A stretch of DNA of 6,020 nt from an uncultured Micrococcales bacterium (GCA_913056225.1 CAJXMQ010000061.1:1-6020); one strand, 5' to 3'; shown: positions 1 to 6,006, counted from the stretch's first letter. Translations and numbers: made by a program. Notes: generated by a model from the letters alone, not told the origin.

Positions 1-2
1 GC

Positions 3-36
3 GTGACTGGAGTTCAGACGTGTGCTCTTCCGATCT
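3..36 (+). other. Illumina TruSeq adapter left in the assembly
   Basis: These 34 bases match, as I recall it, the standard Illumina multiplexing read-2 adapter/primer: they begin GTGACTGGAGTTC and end GCTCTTCCGATCT with no mismatch I can see. Translated in frame they give TGVQTCALPI, a peptide known to recur as an artefact in protein databases. The two bases before it (gc) could be the end of an index, but that cannot be told. Genuine genomic sequence probably starts at 37. The stretch should be masked, and the GTG at position 3 is not a start codon of any gene. Confidence 0.97.
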
Positions 37-38
37 TC

Positions 39-1346
39 GATTACATCGAGTCAACTGATGCAAACATTTTTATTACCGGTCGTGCCGGAACTGGGAAATC
101 CACACTCCTTAGCTACCTGATTGCCAATACTGAAAAGAGTTTTGCTGTTTGTGCGCCAACCGGGGTTGCCGCCTTGAATGTTGGCGGGGTAACCATCCAC
201 TCACTTTTCACCTTTCCCTTTGGTGTTTTGGGCGAGGTTGATATTTCTCGTCACATGTCCAGAAGAACTCGCGAAGTGCTGAGGGCAATCGACGTACTTG
301 TGATTGATGAAATCTCCATGGTCAATGCCGATTTGATGGATGCAATTTCCAAGGCAATGGGGATTGCCAGGGGAAGAAGAAAGCTACCTTTTGGTGGTGC
401 TCAGGTGGTTATGTTTGGAGACCCCTATCAGCTTTCACCTGTGCCTCCGAATGATCCTCAGGATCGCGCTTATATGGCGGAGACCTATCAGTCACAGTGG
501 TTTTTTGATGCCCATGTTTGGAAAGAAGCGGACCTTGAAAGATATGAGCTGAGTCATATCTTTAGACAGAGTGATGATGAGTTCAAACAGGTTCTCAATG
601 CGATTCGAGACGGAAGCGTAGATCAGGACATGCTGGATGTTCTGAACACCGCGGGAAACAGATTCCCTCCTCACCCTGATGTAATTCGCTTAGCGACGAT
701 CAACAACACCGTGCATGAAGTGAACAGGCGAAGGCTTGAGGTTTTAGAAACCGAGTCAAAAATGTTTGAGGCCAGGTATTCGGTTGACGCTAAAGAAAAA
801 TTTGGCAAGCAGTTGCCAGCTGAGACCGGTCTTGAACTGAAGGTTGGCTCGCAGGTGATGTTTATCAAAAACGATGACACCGCCAACGGAGAACGCAGAT
901 GGGTCAACGGCACCATCGGTCGAGTTGTTGAGTTCCCATCAAGTGGTGGGGTGGTTGTTGAATCAGAGGGTGAACAACTGCAGGTTGGTTATGCAACCTG
1001 GGAGAAAGTTCGATACGAAATCGAAGAAGATTTTGATGAGGCGAGTGGAACTGCAAAAGAGAAACTTGTTCCAGTAACAGTGGCTGAGTTCAAACAGATC
1101 CCACTGCGACTTGCTTGGGCTGTAACAATTCATAAATCCCAAGGTCAGACCTATGACGAGGTTGTGGTTGACATGGGAGGTGGCGCATTCTCTCCCGGGC
1201 AGACCTATGTTGCCCTGTCTCGGGTTAGGTCTTTGCAGGGGTTGTATCTAACACGTGCAATCAGAATGCAGGACGTAATGGTGGACAGTGATGTGGTGAG
1301 GTTTATGACAACCTCAAAGCAACCGAAGCTTGAAACCCTTTACTGA
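39..1346 (+). CDS. PIF1/RecD-like superfamily 1B DNA helicase, 5' truncated
   Basis: ATP-dependent DNA helicase of the PIF1-like group (SF1B, 5'-3' helicases), probably cytoplasmic and acting in DNA repair or replication-fork maintenance; that role is inferred from the family. About 435 genuine residues remain. Numbered from the first codon of the fused frame at position 3, the motifs in order are: Walker A GRAGTGKST (26-34), motif Ia APTGVAALNVGG with TIHS (51-66), Walker B VLVIDEISM (98-106), motif III GGAQVVMFGDPYQLSPV (131-147), motif IV LSHIFRQ (183-189), motif V with AVTIHKSQGQT (373-383) and motif VI YVALSRVRSLQGL (402-414). All core helicase motifs are intact, so the enzyme is probably active. 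The true start is missing: sequence before residue 13 is adapter, and since Walker A sits close to the N-terminus in such proteins only a short piece (perhaps 5-20 residues) is likely lost. There is no long C-terminal accessory domain. It ends TGA, overlapping the convergent DUF2834-like gene by 7 bp. Confidence 0.9.
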   Translation, partial: DYIESTDANIFITGRAGTGKSTLLSYLIANTEKSFAVCAPTGVAALNVGGVTIHSLFTFPFGVLGEVDISRHMSRRTREVLRAIDVLVIDEISMVNADLMDAISKAMGIARGRRKLPFGGAQVVMFGDPYQLSPVPPNDPQDRAYMAETYQSQWFFDAHVWKEADLERYELSHIFRQSDDEFKQVLNAIRDGSVDQDMLDVLNTAGNRFPPHPDVIRLATINNTVHEVNRRRLEVLETESKMFEARYSVDAKEKFGKQLPAETGLELKVGSQVMFIKNDDTANGERRWVNGTIGRVVEFPSSGGVVVESEGEQLQVGYATWEKVRYEIEEDFDEASGTAKEKLVPVTVAEFKQIPLRLAWAVTIHKSQGQTYDEVVVDMGGGAFSPGQTYVALSRVRSLQGLYLTRAIRMQDVMVDSDVVRFMTTSKQPKLETLY

Positions 1347-1672
1347 ACACCCAGAGACTTCTTTTTCATTTCCCTAAACCCCATAAACAATGGGAAGGTG
1401 AAAGCAATTGCGGTAATTCCTGAGAGCAGGAAATACACCCAAACTCTTTTCATGCCAAGTTTCTTAGCCTCAACCACCATGAACAAAACAATGGCTAGAG
1501 CAACCACCAGCAGATCCACTGACAGCACCCAGTCCAGGTAGCTTCCAAACCATTGGTCGAGGTAATCCTCGCCATTTGCTAGACCTAATGGGTTCAAAGT
1601 CCAGGCAGTGATTAGCCCCAATCCTGCGATAATAAAGTAGGTGATTGCCAAGGGAGTCAATTTACTTTTCAT
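1340..1672 (-). CDS. Small integral membrane protein, DUF2834-like
   Basis: A 110-residue hydrophobic protein of unknown function. Three membrane segments are evident: about residues 5-26, 47-68 and 76-98, with a lysine-rich C-terminus (EMKKKS). The pattern of an Asp-Leu-Leu segment followed by VVEAKKLGMKRVW and then an FPLFMGFRE helix resembles, from memory, the DUF2834 family of about 110-residue bacterial membrane proteins, and the length fits. No catalytic residues are apparent and no function should be assigned. The ATG is the first possible start, because an in-frame TGA lies five codons upstream with no alternative start between. No clear Shine-Dalgarno precedes it; GAACAT at -12 to -7 is a poor match to a leaderless -10 element (TANNNT). 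The gene is divergent from the MMPL gene across 61 bp, and its TAA lies inside the 3' end of the helicase gene. Confidence 0.78.
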   Translation of the reverse strand: MKSKLTPLAITYFIIAGLGLITAWTLNPLGLANGEDYLDQWFGSYLDWVLSVDLLVVALAIVLFMVVEAKKLGMKRVWVYFLLSGITAIAFTFPLFMGFREMKKKSLGVQ

Positions 1673-1693
1673 ATTGGAATGTTCTCACGCTTT

Positions 1694-1707
1694 TGGTTGC
1701 TGAACCA
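1694..1707. repeat. Short inverted repeat in the DUF2834-like/MMPL divergent gap
   Basis: TGGTT-GCTG-AACCA, arms of 5 bp around a 4-base centre, sits near the middle of the 61-bp gap between two divergent genes. The position would suit an operator shared by both promoters, but arms this short occur often by chance. I see no named regulator motif. Confidence 0.3.
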
Positions 1708-1720
1708 GTGGGGGAATTAC

Positions 1721-1727
1721 AGATAGG
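1721..1727 (+). promoter_or_regulatory. Weak ribosome binding site for the MMPL gene
   Basis: AGATAGG, 6 bases before the ATG at 1734, is an imperfect Shine-Dalgarno. It supports this ATG, which is also the first possible start after an in-frame TGA at 1701-1703. TAGGTT at 1724-1729 could alternatively be a -10 element, but its 4-base distance to the ATG is too short for the leaderless layout seen at dcd. Confidence 0.35.
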
Positions 1728-1733
1728 TTTTTA

Positions 1734-3890
1734 ATGCACGTCCTTGGCGTTTGGATTACTAAGCACGCTCGCTTGGCTTTATTCGGTTTTATTGGTCTAG
1801 TTGTTGCGAGTAGCTTTTGGGGGTTTCAGTCTTTTGGCAATCTTGCCGGTGGTGGTTATGACGACCCCAATGCCGATTCGCAGACTGTAAGCGACATCCT
1901 TGGCGAAGAATTCGAGATAGACCCGGCTGAGATTGTTGTGTTGGTTGATCTCGAGGACGATGCCGATACTGAAATCAGTAGCAACACGGTGAGTGCTTTG
2001 AACCGTGAACTGAGCGGTCTCGACGATGTTGTCTCTGTTGATGACTACTACACACTGGGTAGCCCAGATTCACTGAAGTCTGAAGATGGCAAGCTGGTTT
2101 ATTTATTTGTAGATGTGGATAACGATGCTTCAGCAGGAGCCGTTGTCGACATCATCGTTGATGACTTCACGGGCAGTTACCTAACCGCTGAGATTCACGT
2201 TGCTGGTTATGAAGCCATCACCAAAGAACTAAACGAAACGATTTACTCTGACATCATCACCGCTGAGCTAATTGCCGTTCCACTGGCAATGCTTCTATTG
2301 GTGTTTGTGTTTGGAACACTGGTGGCTGCAGGGCTTCCACTGATGGTTGGAATTTTGGCAATCATTGGAAGCTTTTTCGTTGTTTGGGTTTTCAGTCAAT
2401 TCACTGAGATGAGTGTTTTCTCGCTTAACTTGATTACCGGTTTAGGACTAGGTCTAGGTATTGATTACAGCCTGTTGGTAATCAATAGGTGGCGGGAGGA
2501 GCGCGGAAACGGGCTGAGCATCAGCGAGGCCACCGTAAAGACAGTGGAGACCGCGGGGCGAACTGTATTTTTCAGTGGGTTGACGGTTGCCGTTACATTG
2601 CTCGCTTTGGGTTTCTTCCCACAGTCTTTCCTGCAGTCTTTTGCAATTAGTGGCTTCACGGTTGTGTTGATGGCGGTGCTGGGTGCAATTATTGCTCTAC
2701 CTGCGGCCATGCAACTACTTGGTGATCGAATCAACAAACTCAAGGTAATCAAGGGAGATTTGACTCCTAAGCCATTTGGTCTTTGGTATAAAGTCGCCAA
2801 GTTCTCCGCTCGCAGGTCAATTGTGGTGGCGGTTGTTGCAGTAACAGGGCTTGGTGGGTTGGCAAGCTTGGCTGGGGATGCTGAGTTTGGGCAGGTTGAT
2901 GACAGGATTTTGCCGAAGGATAATCCAGCCGTAGTTGCCAGTGACCTAATCAGAGATCGATTTGACGGAAGAGCCAATGATCCGGTGGAGATAGTTGTCT
3001 CTGGTTTTGATGAGGAGCAACTCAGTGATTACGTTCAGGAGCTAAGTGAGGTTGATGGCATCACCACGGTTCAATCACCACTTGGATTGACCGAGAATGG
3101 TTCAACCATCCCGCAGACAGCAGCTTTCTTTGAAAGCTATACGGGTGTCGACTATTCAAGAATTGTCGCGGTCAGTGATGTTGAACCAAGAAGCACCGAG
3201 GGTTATGACCTGATTGTTGAAATCAGGGAATTGGAATCGGGTTTTTCAGAGATATTGGTTGGTGGCGGTGCTGCGTTTTATACAGACAGCCAGCAGGGAA
3301 TTGAAAGAAATGCTCCGACCGCTTTGATTTGGATCTTGATAGCAACTTCTATCTTGCTGTTTTTATTTACAGGGTCCGTGGTGCTTCCGCTGAAGGCAAT
3401 TTTGCTAACCGTGCTTTCTTTGGGAGCAACACTTGGCTTTATCACCTGGGTGTTTATCGGTGGAGAGTTGATGTGGCTGATCGGGGATTTCCAGGTCACA
3501 GGGGTTTTGGACACCTCCTCTCTGGTGCTGGTTGGAGTAGTGGCATTTGGGTTGAGCATGGATTATGAGCTGTTCTTGCTAAGTCGCATCAAAGAAGAAC
3601 ATGAAAAAGGTGTTCCAACATCTGAAGCTGTTGCAACGGGTCTTCAAAAGAGCGGAAGAATCATCACCGCTGCCGCTGTTATTTTGGCAATCACCTTTGG
3701 TGCGTTCGCCGCCAGCGGGGTTTCGATTATGAAGATGCTGGGATTGGGAATCGCGTTTGCGATTTTGTTGGACGCAACAGTGGTGAGAGCTATTTTGGTG
3801 CCGTCAATTATGAGGCTATTGGGCAAATACAACTGGTATGCGCCAAAACCGCTGAAGAAGGTTTACGACCGTTTAGGCATCAGCCACTAG
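1734..3890 (+). CDS. MMPL family (RND superfamily) membrane transporter
   Basis: A 718-residue proton-driven transporter in the cytoplasmic membrane, of the MMPL type (hydrophobe/lipid exporters such as the mycobacterial MmpL proteins). It shows the duplicated RND layout. TM1 (about 12-32) is followed by an acidic extracytoplasmic porter domain (about 34-170) and TM2-6 (about 175-328). TM7 (about 362-380) is followed by a second porter domain (about 381-527) and TM8-12 (about 531-693). The proton-relay Asp-Tyr pairs are present in both halves: GLGLGIDYSLLVINRWREE (D244-Y245) and FGLSMDYELFLLSRIKEEHE (D610-Y611). The C-terminal signature RAILVPSIMRLLGKYNW (685-701) is typical of the family. 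Length is normal and there is no long cytoplasmic tail like that of MmpL3. The substrate is unknown; membrane lipids, pigments or small hydrophobic compounds are possible, and mycolates are unlikely in the inferred lineage. dcd follows 9 bp downstream, so the two may be co-transcribed. Confidence 0.93.
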   Translation: MHVLGVWITKHARLALFGFIGLVVASSFWGFQSFGNLAGGGYDDPNADSQTVSDILGEEFEIDPAEIVVLVDLEDDADTEISSNTVSALNRELSGLDDVVSVDDYYTLGSPDSLKSEDGKLVYLFVDVDNDASAGAVVDIIVDDFTGSYLTAEIHVAGYEAITKELNETIYSDIITAELIAVPLAMLLLVFVFGTLVAAGLPLMVGILAIIGSFFVVWVFSQFTEMSVFSLNLITGLGLGLGIDYSLLVINRWREERGNGLSISEATVKTVETAGRTVFFSGLTVAVTLLALGFFPQSFLQSFAISGFTVVLMAVLGAIIALPAAMQLLGDRINKLKVIKGDLTPKPFGLWYKVAKFSARRSIVVAVVAVTGLGGLASLAGDAEFGQVDDRILPKDNPAVVASDLIRDRFDGRANDPVEIVVSGFDEEQLSDYVQELSEVDGITTVQSPLGLTENGSTIPQTAAFFESYTGVDYSRIVAVSDVEPRSTEGYDLIVEIRELESGFSEILVGGGAAFYTDSQQGIERNAPTALIWILIATSILLFLFTGSVVLPLKAILLTVLSLGATLGFITWVFIGGELMWLIGDFQVTGVLDTSSLVLVGVVAFGLSMDYELFLLSRIKEEHEKGVPTSEAVATGLQKSGRIITAAAVILAITFGAFAASGVSIMKMLGLGIAFAILLDATVVRAILVPSIMRLLGKYNWYAPKPLKKVYDRLGISH

Positions 3891-3893
3891 CAT
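3888..3893 (+). promoter_or_regulatory. Possible -10 element of a leaderless dcd promoter
   Basis: TAGCAT fits the TANNNT -10 pattern and ends exactly 6 bases before the dcd ATG, so initiation would fall on the A of the start codon. It overlaps the MMPL stop codon. The only -35-like match, TTTACG at 3862-3867, has a 20-base spacer, which is too long to be convincing. There is no Shine-Dalgarno before dcd, which makes a leaderless transcript attractive, though read-through from the MMPL gene is equally possible. Confidence 0.35.
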
Positions 3894-3899
3894 TAACCC

Positions 3900-4496
3900 A
3901 TGCTGCTTAGCGATAAAGACATCCGATCAGAGATCGAAGAGGGACGTATTGGCCTAGATCCATTGGATATGGATTTATTGCAACCATCAAGCATTGATGT
4001 CAGGTTGGACAGATTTTTCAGGCTGTTTGATAACCACCGTTATGCATTTATTGACCCAGCCACTCAGCAGGACGACCTGACTCGATTTGTTGAGGTGAAC
4101 TCCGACGAGGCTTTTATTTTGCACCCGGGCGAGTTTGTTTTAGGGAGCACATTTGAAACTGTTTCTTTGCCCTCAGATGTTGCAGCAAGACTTGAGGGCA
4201 AAAGCTCACTTGGACGGCTTGGACTGCTAACCCACTCAACAGCTGGTTTTGTTGACCCTGGTTTTTCCGGACACGTGACATTGGAGCTATCCAATGTTGC
4301 GACACTGCCAATCAAGCTATGGCCAGGAATGAAGATAGGCCAGTTGTGCTTTTTCAGGCTCAGTAGCGAATCGGAAAACCCATACGGCTCAGCTAAGTAT
4401 GGTTCAAGGTATCAGGGCCAAAGGGGACCAACAGCCTCTAGGAGTTATAAGAATTTCCACATCTCAGATGTTGGAAACTCACCCCTGGATGACTGA
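3900..4496 (+). CDS. dcd: dCTP deaminase, bifunctional dCTP deaminase/dUTPase type
   Basis: Cytoplasmic enzyme of pyrimidine deoxynucleotide metabolism, expected to convert dCTP to dUMP (the dCTP deaminase, dUMP-forming reaction), supplying dUMP for thymidylate synthase while keeping dUTP low. The family works as a homotrimer. The 198 residues match the actinobacterial form end to end: an MLLSDKDIRSEI start, LQPSSIDVRLD (27-37), the active-site block EGKSSLGRLG (99-108, with S102 and R106), THSTAGFVDPGFSGHVTLEL (111-130, with E129 as presumed general acid/base) and the C-terminal substrate-closing tail GSRYQGQRGPTASRSYKNF (168-186). The GKSS-GR and HSTAGFVDPGF pattern is that of the bifunctional M. 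tuberculosis enzyme, not the monofunctional E. coli one. The last 12 residues extend beyond the usual conserved end. An in-frame TAA two codons upstream fixes the ATG. The 3' end overlaps the convergent MFS gene by 18 bp. Confidence 0.96.
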   Translation: MLLSDKDIRSEIEEGRIGLDPLDMDLLQPSSIDVRLDRFFRLFDNHRYAFIDPATQQDDLTRFVEVNSDEAFILHPGEFVLGSTFETVSLPSDVAARLEGKSSLGRLGLLTHSTAGFVDPGFSGHVTLELSNVATLPIKLWPGMKIGQLCFFRLSSESENPYGSAKYGSRYQGQRGPTASRSYKNFHISDVGNSPLDD

Positions 4497-5807
4497 ATCT
4501 TCTGTGTGACGGGTGTCGTTTATAAACAGCATCAGCACAAACCCAACGGCCAGCACCAGCATCAGCCCCAAGATTCCATAGATCGCTCCGAAGCTTCCAA
4601 CAAATACACTCCAAGCAGCAGGGGATAAAAAGCTGATTGACCTGCCTGTTGTTGCATACAGACCAAACATCTCGCCTTGCTCATGCTCCTTGCTCAATCT
4701 CGAAAGCATTGTTCTTCCGGCAGCCTGAGCCGGTCCAACAAAAGTGCAAAGCAAAAGACCAAAGATGAAAAACGCAGGGGGACCCCAGTCGGCGAAGACA
4801 AACACCGCGAAGCCTCCGATGATTACTCCCATGATGGAAAACAGCATCACCCGTTTGGAACCGAAGCGGTCCTCGACTAAAGCCGCTGCGAAGGTTCCAG
4901 CACCAGCAACTAAGTTGGCTGCAATTCCAAACAGAATCACTCCGGTCAGGTCGAGACCAAAAGCAATTGCACCAAGCACTGCTCCGAAGGCAAAAACACC
5001 ATTGAGACCATCTCTATAAACGGCGGAACCAATCAAGAACAGCAAAAGGTTTTTGTCAGTGGCTGCCAAACTTCTTATTTTTCTAAATAGCTCCAGGTAA
5101 CTGGTGACAACAGACACTTTGGCCATGTCTCGCCCGGGGGGAGTTTCTGGAACATTGATAAGCAGTGGAATTGAGAAGATCACAACCCAAAGCATTGACA
5201 GAAGCATCACCACTCGAACCGGAAGTGCCTGCTCATCTGGGATGCCAAGTAGTTCAGCTCCACCGAATTGAATAATGAAAAGTGAAATGACAAGAAGCAA
5301 GATGCCACCCATGTAGCCAAGGCCCCAGCCAAACTGGCTAATCTTGCCACGATTTGCAGGAGTGGTAACCCATGAGAGCATCGCGTTGTAGTTCACGGAG
5401 GCGAATTCAAAAAAGATTCCGCCAAGGGCAAGCAACACAAGACCAAAAAAGAAAAACTCTTGTTCCGGTGCCACAAAGAACATAAGCCCGATCATGAATG
5501 CGAACAAATAGGTGTTCACAAACAACCAGAGCTTTTTCCTTCCCATGGCATCAGATCTTCGACCAACAATTGGCGCAATTAGAGCAATCACGATTCCTGC
5601 CACCGTGCCACTGACCCCAAGCCAGTAGCTGGTGTAATCACCGGCCTGCTCAGTCGTGAGATTGGCAGGAGCGAAGAACTCGCTAGTGATGTAAACGGAG
5701 AAAACAAATGAGGTGATAACTGTTGGGAATGACTGACTGGCCCAGTCCCACATCGCCCAGCTGAGAGCACCTTTTGGTTTTTTGACTTCTTTGTCTGAGG
5801 TAACCAT
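4479..5807 (-). CDS. MFS transporter, UMF1/Atg22-like family
   Basis: A 442-residue major facilitator superfamily permease with about 12 membrane helices, expected in the cytoplasmic membrane. It resembles the UMF1 (Atg22-like) subgroup: the N-terminal signature SWAMWDWASQSFPTVITSF (16-34), MFS motif A as GRRSDAMGRKK (82-92), the NYNAMLSWV segment followed by RGKISQFGWGLGYMGG (153-168), a second-half motif-A relic VEDRFGSKR (311-319), and the conserved GPAQAAGRTMLSRLS (358-372) with GLYATTGRSISFLSP (382-396). Yeast Atg22 is a vacuolar amino-acid effluxer; bacterial members are mostly uncharacterised, so the substrate is open. Its ATG is the first possible start, since an in-frame TAG lies four codons upstream with no start codon between. 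There is no Shine-Dalgarno, and a TAGTCT -10 sits 6 bases before the ATG, suggesting a leaderless mRNA. It is divergent from dnaK and shares the HAIR-bearing region with it. Confidence 0.9.
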   Translation of the reverse strand: MVTSDKEVKKPKGALSWAMWDWASQSFPTVITSFVFSVYITSEFFAPANLTTEQAGDYTSYWLGVSGTVAGIVIALIAPIVGRRSDAMGRKKLWLFVNTYLFAFMIGLMFFVAPEQEFFFFGLVLLALGGIFFEFASVNYNAMLSWVTTPANRGKISQFGWGLGYMGGILLLVISLFIIQFGGAELLGIPDEQALPVRVVMLLSMLWVVIFSIPLLINVPETPPGRDMAKVSVVTSYLELFRKIRSLAATDKNLLLFLIGSAVYRDGLNGVFAFGAVLGAIAFGLDLTGVILFGIAANLVAGAGTFAAALVEDRFGSKRVMLFSIMGVIIGGFAVFVFADWGPPAFFIFGLLLCTFVGPAQAAGRTMLSRLSKEHEQGEMFGLYATTGRSISFLSPAAWSVFVGSFGAIYGILGLMLVLAVGFVLMLFINDTRHTEDSVIQG

Positions 5808-5813
5808 GGCTAA

Positions 5814-5819
5814 AGACTA
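5814..5819 (-). promoter_or_regulatory. Putative -10 element of a leaderless MFS promoter
   Basis: On the minus strand TAGTCT (pattern TANNNT) is followed by 6 bases and then the ATG at 5807, placing the expected transcription start on the start codon itself. A partial -35, TTGGTT, lies 16 bases further upstream (plus coordinates 5836-5841). The absence of any Shine-Dalgarno before this ATG agrees with a leaderless start. Confidence 0.45.
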
Positions 5820-5888
5820 GTCAGATTGAGAGATAAACCAAATGTAATTCATAAAGAGTTAACCGCTTGGTTTCGCTATAACTTCAAA

Positions 5889-5909
5889 CTTGAGTCTGAT
5901 TGACTCAAG
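5889..5909. promoter_or_regulatory. HAIR operator 1 (HspR binding site) upstream of dnaK
   Basis: CTTGAGT-CTGATTG-ACTCAAG is a perfect match to the HspR-associated inverted repeat, CTTGAGT-N7-ACTCAAG. The symmetry extends beyond the core to 11-bp arms (5886-5896 and 5902-5912). In actinobacteria HspR, a MerR-type repressor helped by DnaK, binds such sites to shut off the dnaK operon without stress. Lying distal to dnaK, it could also affect the divergent MFS promoter. Confidence 0.93.
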
Positions 5910-5914
5910 TTTTC

Positions 5915-5939
5915 GGAATAATTACTTGACAAGTTTGTT
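5915..5939 (+). promoter_or_regulatory. Possible SigH/SigR-type stress promoter
   Basis: GGAAT (5915-5919), 17 bases, GTT (5937-5939) resembles the GGAAT-N16 to 20-GTT promoters read by the oxidative/heat-stress sigma factors SigH/SigR of actinobacteria, some of which drive dnaK operons. Such short elements occur often by chance, and it overlaps the other candidate promoter here, so the call is tentative. The start site would fall just before HAIR operator 2. Confidence 0.35.
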
Positions 5940-5954
5940 GTACTACTTGAAACT
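5926..5954 (+). promoter_or_regulatory. Candidate housekeeping promoter of dnaK
   Basis: A consensus -35 TTGACA (5926-5931) is followed after 17 bases by GAAACT (5949-5954), a weak -10 that keeps the A at position 2 and the T at position 6. The -10 overlaps the left edge of HAIR operator 2, the arrangement expected for HspR blocking RNA polymerase. The -35 is convincing; the -10 is not. Confidence 0.45.
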
Positions 5955-5973
5955 TGAGTGAAGAAGACTCAAG
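5953..5973. promoter_or_regulatory. HAIR operator 2 (HspR binding site), proximal to dnaK
   Basis: CTTGAGT-GAAGAAG-ACTCAAG is again a perfect HAIR match, with symmetry extended by one base pair on each side (5952-5974). Its centre is 64 bp from that of operator 1, about six helical turns, so two HspR complexes could sit on the same DNA face. It ends 33 bp before the dnaK ATG. Confidence 0.93.
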
Positions 5974-5994
5974 TCTGAGTAATTTTTCGATGAT

Positions 5995-6002
5995 AGAAGG
6001 AG
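5995..6002 (+). promoter_or_regulatory. Ribosome binding site of dnaK
   Basis: AGAAGGAG lies 4 bases before the ATG at 6007. It is the only strong Shine-Dalgarno in the window, in contrast to the leaderless-looking starts elsewhere, and it supports the start chosen for dnaK. Confidence 0.85.
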
Positions 6003-6006
6003 AAAA

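Noticed and set aside
671..916. An 81-codon minus-strand open frame inside the helicase gene
   Set aside because: Overlaps the conserved helicase core on the opposite strand and has no family resemblance or initiation signal.
2465..2977. A 170-codon open frame on the minus strand within the MMPL gene
   Set aside because: It lies wholly antisense to a well-supported transporter domain, its translation is low in recognisable motifs and rich in Ser/Thr/Ala, and no ribosome binding site or promoter was seen. It is a shadow of the coding strand.
4064..4315. Minus-strand frames of 65-83 codons inside dcd
   Set aside because: Two overlapping antisense frames across the catalytic block of dcd; neither has a recognisable product.
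4744..5019. A 91-codon plus-strand open frame inside the MFS gene
   Set aside because: Antisense to conserved MFS helices, with Lys/Pro/Ala-rich composition typical of the reverse complement of membrane-protein codons; no start signal.
5815..5822. Perfect 8-bp palindrome GACTAGTC near the MFS start
   Set aside because: Short self-complementary words are expected by chance; it overlaps the putative -10, and no known regulator motif fits.
5877..5882. TATAAC as a distal -10 element for dnaK
   Set aside because: A good -10-like hexamer whose start site would fall in HAIR operator 1, but positions 16-18 bases upstream hold no acceptable -35, so I do not call it a promoter.
5967..5980. ACTCA-AGTC-TGAGT hairpin beside HAIR operator 2
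   Set aside because: A 5-bp inverted repeat formed by reuse of the right HAIR arm; too short and likely incidental, and without a T-run it is not a terminator.
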